Shown piece after piece: positions 34,303-45,139 of a DNA stretch of 64,000 nucleotides (position 1 is the first letter of the stretch; every line of letters begins with the position of its first letter). The translations under genes were made by a program, and so were the position numbers. The notes under the pieces were generated by a model. It made no database searches, was not told the origin of the DNA, and saw nothing but the letters and a program-made list of their open reading frames with translations. This stretch comes from Trifolium pratense (Eukaryota > Streptophyta > Magnoliopsida > Fabales > Fabaceae), in assembly GCF_020283565.1 (NCBI RefSeq), contig NC_060061.1, positions 27,379,362 through 27,443,361 of the forward strand, in the 5' to 3' direction.

Positions 34303-37000
34303 GATGTTCTCTTTTGTTCTGTTTTTGTAGTTCTTATTTTTGGGATGATTTGAAAATAAATAGTCAGATCTATTTCGTTGTGTTAAGTAATTACTTAATT
34401 ATTCGGTTCAGATTTGTTTTGTTGTGTTAGGGTTAATATTGTTGAGTTTATTTCTTTCATTTGATTATTTTCATCTATTTTCGTAATATTAATATTGTTG
34501 AGTTATTCCTTTTGTTTTGTTTTTTTGACGAAATTCCTTTTGTTTTGTTTATGTTCAAGAAATACTATTGAAATTAATTAATTTTAATTTTGAATGTGTT
34601 ATCTGATATATTATTAACCTCGTGTTCTCTCATGGAAATCATAGTAATTGATCATGCAGGTGCTAAGAAATCACAGTGATTAAACATGTTTTTTACCATG
34701 ATAAAAATTTTAAAAAAAGTTTCATAAAAACTCGGTTTAAATATACAACAAACTACTCTAATTTTTGTTAAATAATAATAATAATTGACATGACAATCTA
34801 AAATTGAACAAAAAACAATAAAATTTGGGTAAAAAAAATACAATAAAAAACAATTGAGGCCCATAACCGAGTCAACCGACCCATTTGACCGATGACCCAT
34901 ATAAACCAAGACCCGTCCAAACCGAAACCAAAAACGGTCAAAATTGGGCCAGTATTTTAACCAATCAGTTTCATGTATCCTTGACATATTGGGCCGAACA
35001 CTCCCATACCCGCCACAAGCACACCCCTAGTGTCCAGAAACAGTTTTAGAAATGAACCAAATTTCAGCCATCCCAAATCAACTAAACACTCAATATTTGG
35101 AAAGTAAAGAGGACAACCAATGAAATGACGTTATAGTGTCAACAGTATCACTATTTGTTCTTAGAATATGACCACAAATGTAGTATAGTTTCATAAAAAA
35201 TAAATCCTAAAAATACATAAATTATTATAAAGAAGGGCAGATGAATGTAAAGGGTTTATAACTTTAAAAATAAAAGAAAGAGGCTCAGAAATATAATGGG
35301 TATGAGAAAATTATCAGCACGGTAAAATCAGAGTGGTGCATGACTATCTCTATGACTCATCACAGCCCATAAAACAAAATTATTAGTATCATCACATTGA
35401 GAAATGAAGAGATAAAATAACTTATAAAACATGCACATATACCCAGTTTAACTAATTTCCAAACCATTAGTATAATATAATTGATAGAAGAGGGGATGCT
35501 CATATTCTATGGGTGTAAAGTGTCTGTCATGCCAATGGCATTCAGTACGAGGAATTTTTATAATCATCACAACCAACCTCTTACACAACATCATTAAGTA
35601 TAAACAAAGAAATCAAACATAAGACTACAAATAATTAATCAAAAATTAAAATTTCATACATATTCTAAATGAATGTTGTGCTGTTATTTAACTCCGGACT
35701 CGTGGGATACAAGAGATGAAGCTGATAGACAACACCAAATATTTGAGTTTTATCAGTCTCTTAAGCTAATAAAAAAGAGTAAGAGTTATCTTAATCAAAA
35801 ACTCAATAAAACTGAAAATAAATAAACCTATTTTCTATACACAATGACAATTAAATTCAAGAGTGTTGAAAAGTAAGAGCAATGAAACAGATACGACATA
35901 ATTACAGTTGATGAAAACACAACTAGGACTAGTTAAAATCAAAATATAACAATTAAGATCTTAACAATTCAAATTAAAATTCTATTATATTGTAAAAACA
36001 AAACAGAATTAAGATAATTTTACCAATAGCCTCATTAAAATCCTTTAATGTCATATGAATGTTCCTTCACCAAGTAGGTTCCTCCTGTAAACAGGAGCTT
36101 GGCTCCAAAACACCTTAAACAACTTGGATTATATAATCATAAGCCAAATTGATGCATCAAATGAACATATTTAACAAAAATACATAAAACACAAACAATA
36201 GAATAATTGTAAAAATTGATCAAGTTATGAATGTAAAAAAGCTCAGAGTATATTACAGCTCTCTCAATCAAGAATTTTCAGAAGCAGAACTGGCATAAAG
36301 CTGAAAAAATTCTCATCACAGCCAATAGAAACAATAGAAACAGAACAAAAATTGATAAATTAAAATTAAAAATTGGCTCATATTAAGAAATTCAACCATT
36401 TATTCCGATATACTTCATACAGAAAACTCAGAAGCGCGGATAATATGTAATCATAGCCAAAATTAGGGTTTAAAAATTTCAACCAAAAAATCAAAATCAG
36501 AATTATAGAATGTGGCGAAATTTTTTAGAGGCATAAACATTGAAAAGTTAAAGCACCACGTGAAAACCGCCAATGATTCAATTTGTGCCTCTATGACTAG
36601 CTTTGATTTTCATGGAATGTATTAGAAAACAAGCTAAAGGTGTAGTGAGGCAAATTCAATACAAACAAAATAAAAATTGAAAAATTTGGAATTTAGGAAT
36701 TGAAATCTAGAACGTGAATCGTGTGCAGAGAATTTAACAAGAGAAAGAAAAACTTTTGTTATAAGAAGTTCTAGATCTGTGGATGACGCTGTCTATGTAT
36801 TTATAGAGGCGCATGAAAACCCTAAAAACAGAAACTTCTTATTCAAAGTGAAGTTTTGAAGGGCCAAAAGAGTGACGGAAAAATGGGTCCAGTACTGTTG
36901 AGGTGTACAGTACAGTTACAAGTTTCTCAAGGGCCAACAGAGTCAAAGAAGAATGGGTCTAACTGACTTGGCAAAAACCCCATTTCGATGAAAGACAATG
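34303..37000. other. Intergenic region, no gene recognised
   Basis: AT-rich with chance ORFs only. At 34855-34950 a run of ACCGA/GACCC phrases resembles decayed repeat DNA. A TATTTATAGAGGCG box at about 36797-36810 looks like a promoter or LTR element, but no coding sequence or LTR pair goes with it. Confidence 0.45.
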
Positions 37001-37029
37001 TTTGAGTAATTTTCCCCCTCCCCATCCAC

Positions 37030-37310
37030 CACATCTTTCAAAAATATTTTCTCTCCCCACCCCCCATGAATCTTTTATCCCCCTTGAATTTCCAATTTTG
37101 TCCTTGAAAAAACATCGGTTCGTAGAAACCGAAGTTTTTTTTTGCCTTGAAAACAAATTTCGGTTTCTAAAAATCGAAATTTACTCTGAATTTGCACTAG
37201 AAAATTTCGGTTTCTGTGAACCGAATGTTTCTGCAAGGGCAAAATTGGAATATTGGGGGGTATAAAAGATTCATGGGAGGGGGGAAGAGAAAATATCTCT
37301 TTCAAATCTG
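37030..37310. mobile_element. Foldback MITE (about 280 bp)
   Basis: The left arm contains ATATTTTCTCTCCCCACC, ATGAATCTTTTATCCCCC and CCAATTTTGTCCTTG, then ACATCGGTTC. The right arm mirrors it in order (GAACCGAATGT, CAAGGGCAAAATTGG, GGGGGGTATAAAAGATTCAT, GAGAAAATATC). Short internal inverted copies of TTTCGGTTTCTA lie in the centre. It has no coding capacity and no clear target duplication. Confidence 0.8.
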
Positions 37311-37322
37311 GTTCAATTTGAC

Positions 37323-37911
37323 TAGGGATGCCACATAAGCCCGAATGTGTGAGGTTCATCCGAACTCAAATTTGAGTCAATGGGCAAAAATTCGAGTTGA
37401 CCGGGTTCGAGTTTGGGTTCGGGTGACACCCGATACCATGGGTTTGTGCACATGACTTTTTTTTTGGGTATATAGATGAAATGATAAGCCATTAGAAACT
37501 CACACACACAAAGTGTAGGGACCGAGGATCGAACTCTGGTCATTGCGTCTGACACTAGCAATTTCAGAATTTCTATCAGTTGAGCTAGGATTTGTAGACA
37601 ATTCGTGCACAGAATTTTATTTACAATTTTACAGTTTTTTTGTTGCAAAAAATTTTTGAATATTGGAATCTTGTCATGAAAAGGGGAAAAGGCCGATGAA
37701 TTCTGGTCGGGTTCGGTCGCGTAATTAATTATGTGTGTTCTTGCTGCGCGTTTGGGTTTGGGCGGAAAAACCTGAACTCAACGGGTGTGAGTGTGAGTTT
37801 TGTTTTGCCACCTGAACAAACTTTGTGTTTGGTTTCGGGTTCGGGTGGTGGTTTCGGGTGCGGGCTTGGAAGTCTAAAACCCGCACCCGACCATACTCAT
37901 TGCCATCCCTA
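37323..37911. mobile_element. hAT-type MITE (589 bp) carrying a nested SINE
   Basis: TAGGGATGCCAC at the left and TTGCCATCCCTA at the right are inverted terminal repeats. AATTTGAC flanks both sides (37315-37322 and 37912-37919), a perfect 8-bp duplication as in hAT elements. The interior has CGGGTTCGGGT-type motifs on both sides of a SINE (37453-37604). Confidence 0.9.
37453..37604 (-). mobile_element. tRNA-derived SINE nested in the hAT-type MITE
   Basis: Minus strand: A-box TAGCTCAACTGATAGAAATT (near 37588-37570), B-box GAGTTCGATCCTCGG (near 37537-37523), then a body ending with an A-run (plus T-run at 37457-37465). GTGCACA occurs at 37446-37452 and 37605-37611 as a probable target duplication. 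The internal promoter, A-tail and short duplication define a SINE. Confidence 0.85.
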
Positions 37912-38072
37912 AATTTGACAAACCAAATCAAAAAATATTGATTTAGTTTAGTTCTAATTAAGAATTGGGTTGAGCAAAATCGAATTAGTTTGGTTTGGTT
38001 TTAAATTTTAAAAACTATTGAACCGGTGAACTGAAACTCATATTAACTTATGTCCAGAAAAAAGAAATATGA

Positions 38073-38170
38073 CTTATGATATGGTGAGTTTGTTAATAAA
38101 AGATTTTTGCTACTAAAAAAATGTGTCTTATGTTATGGTGAGTTTGTTAATAAAAGATTTTTGTTGCTAT
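38073..38170. repeat. 53-bp tandem duplication
   Basis: CTTATG(A/T)TATGGTGAGTTTG followed by TTAATAAAAGATTTTTG occurs at 38073 and 38126. It lies in AT-rich DNA without a gene. Confidence 0.85.
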
Positions 38171-38556
38171 TAAAAAACTCAAGGGTATTGTTAGTATTAA
38201 GAAAAGTTCACACCAAAACTCGTGTATTCTCTTTATATATAGTATAGATGAAAATGCCATAAAAAAAAAGATAATTAGAGGAAGTTAAACGCAATTATGG
38301 AATAATTAAAAAGTCACAGAGGAAGTTAAGGGTAGTTATGGAATAATAAAAAATTCATCCCAAACTCAAGTATTTTTTTATATATATTGTTATAGATTCT
38401 ATAAAAGTATAGTTCACTATATAACGGTTTATAGAATTGAGAGCATGAAATAGTTAAAAAATAGAGAGCATGAGTTTGTCTGAAAAAAAAAATGATAGTA
38501 AAAAATACGTCAAAAAAATGATGGCAGGAAATATATATATATATATATATGGCTTT

Positions 38557-38890
38557 GGCTAATATGAAAGACTTCACCAAGTCTTCCATGGTGCACAAGT
38601 TGCCTGTATTGTTATAACGAATACGAATTTTATAAAATCGACCGTTTGATTGAAAATTTATATCCTCTAGATCATTCATAATTTTTTTAAAACAAATTAT
38701 AAATCATTTGATATATTATTGAGACCAATCAAGATTAACGGTATACAATAAAACCCATAAACCATTAATTTTGATGGGTCTCAATAACATATCAAATAAT
38801 TTTTTATTTTTTTTAAAAAAATTATGGATGATCTATACGATATAAACTTTCAATCCAACAGTCGATTTTAAAGAATTTGTATTCGTTATA
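38557..38890. mobile_element. Foldback MITE, family F copy 2 (right end truncated)
   Basis: It starts GGCTAATATG-like, then has the family F core ATAACGAATACGAATTTTA, GATTGAAA, facing copies of TGAGACC(A/C)ATCAAGATTAACGG, and CTTTCAATCCAACAG near the right. The right arm stops in TATATA sequence beside the MITE at 38900. Confidence 0.78.
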
Positions 38891-38899
38891 TATATATAT

Positions 38900-39294
38900 G
38901 AGGAGGGATCCGTTGACTCCAGGAGTAAGTCTTCATTGACTTACTCCGCTTAATAACTCGATATCGACATTATATTTCTTCAATCCAACAATTGAATTCA
39001 AAGATCTCATTGAGTAGATCAACTCCACAAATTTTTATAAAAATTCAAATCTGTTTGATACTTTTTTTATAACTTCAATTGAACGTACGACAAACTTTTA
39101 ATAAAACCATTGAATTTCAATAGTCTGAATACATAACTACATTTTTTAAATTTTTATAAAAATTTGTGGAGTTGATCTACTCAATAAGATCTTTGAATTC
39201 AACAGTTGGATCGAAGAAATATAATGCCGATATCGAGTTATTAAGCGGAGTAAGTCAATGAAAACTTACTCCTGGAGTCAACGGATCCCTCCTC
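38900..39294. mobile_element. Foldback MITE, family G (395 bp)
   Basis: The left end GAGGAGGGATCCGTTGACTC and the right end GAGTCAACGGATCCCTCCTC are perfect inverses. The arms continue through AGTAAGT, TTACTCCGCTTAATAACTCG and AGTAGATCAACTCCACAAA for about 150 bp each. It is flanked by TATATA on both sides. No coding capacity. Confidence 0.92.
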
Positions 39295-39327
39295 TATATG
39301 AACGGATTCCTCCTCTCTCTCTCTCTA

Positions 39328-39371
<44 letters not shown>

Positions 39372-40978
39372 GGGGTTTTCTAACTTAGACCCTAGTTAGG
39401 TCTAAGTTAGCAAGGTGCACCTTTTCAATTGGACCAAAATACCCATTCTTTTTAATTAATTAACCAAAATACCCATTAATAGACGCGGATCCAGTGTCGC
39501 GCGCGTACCGAAGGACCATGGTTACAGACCGTTGATTTCCATCAGACAGCCAAGATCTGATCTCATCAAGACTGTCTGATCAATCCGACAGCCCAGATCA
39601 TCCTGATCCATCAGATTCCAGCGCGTGCGCCACACTGGATTACACCCTGGAGAGAGAAAAATTTGCTTTTTAAAAGTAGGACACGTGTCACACAATGGTT
39701 GGCTGGACGTGATTTTTGTTCATTTAATACTTTGAACTCAATTATTTCGTTGTAAATTAATTTTTTATTTTTTTTTTATACCAAAATTCATAATTTTTTT
39801 TTTCTACAAATAGAGACTTGGTTCGTTTGATTTGGACACCGAAAAAAAAATGCAATTTTTCACTACCTTAATCTCATTTTTTGTCTACTAAATACGTTAC
39901 TTGTGTGTTGTAATTTAACACGCACCACTCAACCAACTCACTGAAACCATTATACCAGGAAAATAGTAGATAATATTCTGGAACTTTTGGTATATTTTAT
40001 GAAATTTTTGGAGACCTGAAACTATTTTTAGTTAATTAAATGAGATAAAACGGTAATTAAAAACTAATGTTTGCTTCTGAAACCATTTTACTGGTAGAAT
40101 GGTTGCACATAGTTGTATTCTGAAACCATTTTACTGGTAGAATGGTTTCAATGAGTAATTTATTAATTGTGTTTGCTTCTGAAACCATTTATCTGGTACA
40201 ATGGTTTCAGAGAGTTGTAATCTGAAACCATTTTGCTGGTAGAATGGTTTCAGTAAGTTGATTATTAGTTATTTGCTTCTGAAACCATTTAGCTTGTAGA
40301 ATGGTTGCACATAGTTGTACTCTGAAACTATTTTACTGGTAGAATGGTTTCAGTGAGTAATTTATTAATTGTGTTTGCTTCTGAAACCATTTAGCTGGTA
40401 GAATGGTTTCAGAGATTTGTACTCTGAAACCATTTTCCTGGTAGAATGGTTTCAGTGAGTTGATGTAAGGTAGTGAAAAATGAGATTAAGGTAGTGAAAA
40501 ATTGGGTTTTTTTTCTGTGTCCAAATCAAACGAACCAAGTCTCTATTTGTAGAGAAAAAAAAATTATGAATTTTGGTATAAAAAATAAAAATAAAAAATT
40601 AATTTACAACGAAATAATTGAGTTCAAAGTATTAAAGGGAAAAAAATCACGCCCAGCCAATCAGACAGCGACACGTGTCCTGCTTTTAAAAAGTAGATTC
40701 TTCTCTCCAGGGTGTAATCCAGTGTGGTGCATGCGCTGGAATCTGATGGATTCGGATGATCTGGGATGTCTGATTGATCAGACAGTCTTGATGAGATCAG
40801 ATCTTGGCTGTCTGATGGAAATCAACGGCCTGTAACCATGGTCCTGCGGTACGCGCGCGACACTGGATCCGCGTCCATTGATGGTAATTTGGTTAATTAA
40901 TTAAAAAGAATGGGTATTTTGGTCCAACTGAAAAGGTGCACTTTGCTAACTTAGACCCAACTGGGTCTAAGTTAGCAG

Positions 40979-40981
<3 letters not shown>
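39372..40981. mobile_element. Foldback element B (family H) with internal hairpin array, 1610 bp, inverted relative to A
   Basis: Left end GGGGTTTTCTAACTTAGACC equals A's right end; right end, read inverted, AGGGCTGCTAACTTAGACCC equals A's left end. Both arms carry the same subterminal block (CCAGTGTCGCGCGCGTACC, ACCATGGTTACAGACCGTTG, GTCTGATCAATC), so B is a nearly symmetric palindrome with arms of roughly 500 bp. A (TC)n(TA)n tract lies at the left and pure (TA)n at the right. No transposase domain is seen; ORFs inside are incidental. Confidence 0.87.
40077..40455. repeat. Hairpin array in element B (8 units)
   Basis: Eight units of CTGAAACCATTT...AATGGTT(T/G)CA, the inverse orientation of the array in A, with the same two alternating spacers (TTTGCTTC and AGTTGTAATCTG types). 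A half unit lies at about 39942. Copy number differs from A (10), indicating expansion or contraction after divergence. Confidence 0.9.

Positions 40982-41038
<57 letters not shown>
40982..41038. repeat. (TA)n microsatellite, right border of foldback element B
   Basis: An almost pure TA repeat of 57 bp directly follows the terminal GCCC of element B. Confidence 0.95.
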
Positions 41039-41041
<3 letters not shown>

Positions 41042-43440
41042 AATGTATTGTTTGAAAAAAAGAATTTTTTTTAAAAAACAAAACAATTGAACCAAATCGG
41101 TTAGTTCGATTCAGTTTTATTTCTGAAAATTACTAAAAGCTGAAGTAAACTGAATCTATATGAAAATTTTCAACCGTTCTTCTTTGACTAGAAAAAAATT
41201 ATTACTCGTGCCACCTAAATTTTCAAAAATATCTTGCACGAGAATTCTAAAATTACCACCACATTTTTTAGTGTTTGAATTTTAAAATCTGAGTACTTCC
41301 TATATACATTTTGATTTTTGACCACTTCCTCTTTCGCTCACTTCTGCAGTTTCAAATTAAGTTGTCAAAATAACTCATAACCCGCTAAATCTAAAACACA
41401 CTATACTGTATCATTTTTCATCTAAACTTAGTTGAATCCATCATATTTTTGAAGTTTCTGACCGCTAAACAAGAACCTAGTGCGCATTGTTCAAATCTTA
41501 AGTTTCTGTTTGTATTTTTTTTCTACTGGTTATACTCGAAATCTAGATTCTAAGTAATGTTATTCATGCTTTTGGAGTATATAATTCAAATTGTGTTCAA
41601 GCTTGTCAATTTATAATTTCTTTATGATTTTATCAATGTTTCAAAAATGGACATAATCGTCCACCGTGTTAGGGCGTAAAAGGTCTCGGCCAATGTATCT
41701 GCTTAGTGGGAGAGTCAAATAAGACATAAAGTCGAGAGAGGCGAACCCGCTGAGCTACAACCAAAGGTGGGTAAGGTGCATCATGAGGCATATAGGTAGA
41801 TCAGTAGGAGCCACAATAATCTAGGTAGGAATATTTCAGAGGACCGTACGACATGTTTGTCTTGTCATTGTACGGGGACCATGTGGCACGATATATCTAG
41901 GAGGGAAATGTATGATACATATACATCTGTCCATTTAATATTCTTTTTACCTACCAGCAAAATCAACACTATAAAGTTCTTATCTCAAGAACAAAGGAAT
42001 GGTTCTCACAATAGAAAACTCTCAAATTTGATCAAACTTTAAGTTATTCTTTGAAAAGTATATGAGATCCCTATTTATAGTAGCCCTTACATAGTAGAAT
42101 TTATTTTCCACTCCCATGCATTTATCAAATGCATTAGAAAAGAAATAATAAGCATGATTATAAATCCTCATTAGCCACTATAATGATTTAGGGCACCACT
42201 AGGAAGCATTTAAAGAGGCTAGAAGTAAACTAAAGGTTATCTAAATCTGCACCCAATAACAAAAACTATAAATGCAAATAAAAATAAAGAAAACTGAAAT
42301 TAATTATTTTCTATTTAGTCTAATATCAATAAACCACAAATCAGCTCATGGATGTTTCTTATCATGTGAATTGATCTTCATCTAATCTATGTATTCAAGT
42401 TAAATACTTCTTTTGACCAATAAGAATAAGAGCCGATGCCAAAATATTTTAGTGCAATTTTTTTTATAAGTTTCCTTCCACATGTTTAAGGAAAAGTGAA
42501 AGTGATTGAATTGTGTACTTTGGAGTCAATGATTGCCTATATATAGAGGAAGATAGTTATACCTATTTGGGACAGCCGACAACAATTGGCATTAGAGGAA
42601 CTACTATGTATATTATCGTTAGCGTATATGACAAGCTTCCATTAAGGAGTGGATTTGGGCTGAATCTAAAGTGCTTGGGCTGAACTTTGGCCCAGTCCGG
42701 AACAGTTGCCCCTCAAGTCCTTGTTACTGGATTGCAAGAAGGAGTTGTATTATGTGGGTCAAGAGCTCATCTCGAGAGGCAAATCATATAATCACTTCTT
42801 TTAGCCACCTCTTTTGGTCACACACTCAAAAAACATCGAATCATATAATTATTTAGAAAATACATATTATTTAACTTTTATTTTTTCTTACTCACTTTTT
42901 TTTATGTGTGATAAAAAAAATGTGTCCAAATCCTAGTGTTCACCTAGAAATTATTCTCTCGAATCACCTCCTTACACCACAATAAAACATTATTCTTGAA
43001 GATTTTTAACAATGCCACAGTAATTTATTTTCCGTACCTAATTTTTATTGGAAATGTATAGGAATATATAGGAAACTACCCAATACTTTTATGGTCTAGT
43101 GTATATATGTCTATAATTTAATTCTTCTGTAAACATCACATTGATCTTTTTCTCATAAAAATAACACACGCAAAATGTTAAATCAAATTGAAACAAGTAA
43201 AGTAGGTTTCTAGTGGAAAACACGTTATAATGACTATTGTCTAAACATTTTCTAATGACTACTCTCAAATTGAAATGAGTTACCAAACCCTACACTCATG
43301 TTTCATTTCAACCATGCAAATGAAATGAGTTACCAAACCCTACACTCATCAAACAACTCTTAGAACAATTATACTATGAACCATCTAATTACCATAGTGC
43401 TAGAGTGAAGAACCCTTCAAAGGAGTGTAATCCAAAAACA
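41039..43440. other. Intergenic region upstream of the aspartic protease
   Basis: No gene is recognised. Around 41740-41766 a TAGCTCAGCGGGTTCGCC phrase (minus sense) recalls a tRNA 5' half, but no B-box follows. GAAATGAGTTACCAAACCCT is duplicated at about 43273 and 43322, close to the protease promoter. Confidence 0.5.
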
Positions 43441-43450
43441 ATATATAAAA
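43441..43450 (+). promoter_or_regulatory. TATA box of the aspartic protease gene
   Basis: ATATATAAAA lies 57-66 bp upstream of the start codon at 43507, a fitting distance for transcription start about 30 bp before the ATG. Based on motif and position only. Confidence 0.6.
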
Positions 43451-43506
43451 ACCAACCAATATTTCCAAATTAAATCCCCAACTATTCACCTTTAGGTAAT
43501 ACCAAA

Positions 43507-44793
43507 ATGAATATTATAGTGACATTTTGTTCTTGTCTACTTTTATTAGCAGTTCAACTATCCTATTATTCTGTATCTCCTTCACTTTCTCCTTCCAGAC
43601 CAATTGTTAGCATCCCACTATATCACAAGAGAATGCTCAATAACACCCACATGAACAACTCTAGAGGAAATCAACATCCTAACACAGAAGCCATAACAGA
43701 TATATATCCAATAAATGATGCATATGCAATGTTCTTATGGATTGGTACTCCAGTACAAATTGTATTTGTTATGGTAGATATAGGAAGCCCAATTTCATGG
43801 TCACAATGTGACCCTTGTAATAGTTGTTACCCTATGCAACGTCCACCCTTTAATACTAGAGCATCAAGTACCTTTAAAGAACTTGGTTGCTACTCAGATA
43901 CATGTTTGATTCCAATGATGAGGGATGTTTTTGGTAACTGCACTGGATGGACATGTAGATACAATGTGAAATATGGTACTAGGGGTCAATCTCATTCCTT
44001 AGGTGAAATGGTGATTGATACACTTACCTTTGAACATTCCAATACAGAGGTTAAGAATTTCATCTTTGGTTGTGGAGATTCATATGAGGGTCCATTTAAG
44101 ACTCAATTCTCAGGTGTTCTTGGTTTAGGACGCGGTCCACTTTCGGTTCAAAGTCAACTCAATGCAAAGGCATTTTCTTTTTGTCCTGTAAGTCAAGGAT
44201 CACAGAAACCTTCACCTCTTGAGTTTTATGAAACTCCACCTGAAATGAACCAACATGGTGATGACAGTTCAATTATGGTTGCCCTGACAGAGAACAGTGC
44301 ATACCCTTTTTATTATTTTTTGCAATTTGTTGGTATAAGTATTAATGGGTTTATGTTGGATATTCAATCTAGAGTTTGGGGTTATGGCTTGAACTATGAT
44401 GGTGGGGTTATTGTAGATATTGGAACAGTGCTAACTTATTTACCAAGTGATGCTTATAGTGTGTTCAGATCAGAGATACTTAAAACAGATCATAACCTTA
44501 CAAAGAGGCCAGGATATGAGGGGTTAGAGTTTTGTTATGAAGATGATTCATCTAATGTATTTCCAACTATTGAACTTTTCTTTGCAAATGGTAATATTGC
44601 AGGTGAAAATTTTGTGTCTTACAACTTGAACAACAATCAGTTACTTTTCAAAGTAGAAGACACTGTTTGTCTATCATTTGCTGAAGGAAAAAGCTCTGCT
44701 CTCACAGTGATTGGTAGTAACCAACTCCAAGGAACTTTACTGACATATGATCTTGTCAATGAGATCCTTGGTCTTAAATTTAATAACTGTTAG
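43507..44793 (+). CDS. A1-family (nepenthesin-type) aspartic protease with altered active-site motifs
   Basis: An intronless 428-codon frame. Residues 1-25 form a hydrophobic signal peptide, so the product is probably secreted or vacuolar. A propeptide-like stretch follows to about residue 70. The first lobe has W-I-G-T-P and the first motif D91-I-G-S, then Cys101, Cys104 and Cys107 of the nepenthesin-type insertion. A flap-like Y-G-T is at 156-158, and F-G-C-G and G-L-G-R-G-P-L-S follow. The second lobe has V-D304-I-G-T and ends V-I-G-S...G-L-K-F-N-N-C. Family enzymes use D-T/S-G at both sites to cleave peptide bonds with a water held by two Asp. Here both Asp remain but the T/S is Ile in each lobe, which could weaken or abolish activity. 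The frame is otherwise undamaged. It converges on the RNA helicase gene. Confidence 0.92.
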   Translation: MNIIVTFCSCLLLLAVQLSYYSVSPSLSPSRPIVSIPLYHKRMLNNTHMNNSRGNQHPNTEAITDIYPINDAYAMFLWIGTPVQIVFVMVDIGSPISWSQCDPCNSCYPMQRPPFNTRASSTFKELGCYSDTCLIPMMRDVFGNCTGWTCRYNVKYGTRGQSHSLGEMVIDTLTFEHSNTEVKNFIFGCGDSYEGPFKTQFSGVLGLGRGPLSVQSQLNAKAFSFCPVSQGSQKPSPLEFYETPPEMNQHGDDSSIMVALTENSAYPFYYFLQFVGISINGFMLDIQSRVWGYGLNYDGGVIVDIGTVLTYLPSDAYSVFRSEILKTDHNLTKRPGYEGLEFCYEDDSSNVFPTIELFFANGNIAGENFVSYNLNNNQLLFKVEDTVCLSFAEGKSSALTVIGSNQLQGTLLTYDLVNEILGLKFNNC

Positions 44794-44862
44794 GACTCGA
44801 GATTAACAGCAATACTGGACTTAGAAATGGAAGACCGTAAACAGATAATCACGCAGAACAAT

Positions 44863-44944
44863 ATTGCAGTTCAAAATTGCACATAACATTCAAACTTCAA
44901 ACTATTGCAGTTCAAAATTGCACATAACATTCAAGTTTTAAACT
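44863..44944. repeat. 41-bp tandem duplication in the 3' flank of the protease gene
   Basis: ATTGCAGTTCAAAATTGCAC continuing to CATTCAA occurs at 44863 and 44904. It lies 70-150 bp after the protease stop codon, probably in the 3' UTR. No other feature is seen between the protease stop and the helicase stop at 45140. Confidence 0.88.
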
Positions 44945-45139
44945 TCTAATCACTTTAATAATTTAGTGTTTGACAGAGCCGCTAAATATATCTCACTACA
45001 TGAAATTGGGATTCCTACCAAAACTTTGTTGGGGGGTATGTCGGAGGGAGATGAGGAGAATCACTACACAGCTGTAACATGTCTACTGCAAATAATGTTT
45101 CACGTTGCCGCTTATAGTATGCATATTGCTATCACCGAA

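Noticed and set aside
40473..40835. 120-codon open frame on the plus strand
   Set aside because: It crosses the arm of foldback element B, has low-complexity Lys/Asn-rich translation, and has no domain.
40893..41081. Open frame with a long alternating Tyr-Ile repeat
   Set aside because: It is translation of the (TA)n microsatellite.
41640..41840. Possible tRNA-like or retroelement fragment
   Set aside because: Only an A-box-like phrase was seen, without a B-box, tail or duplication.
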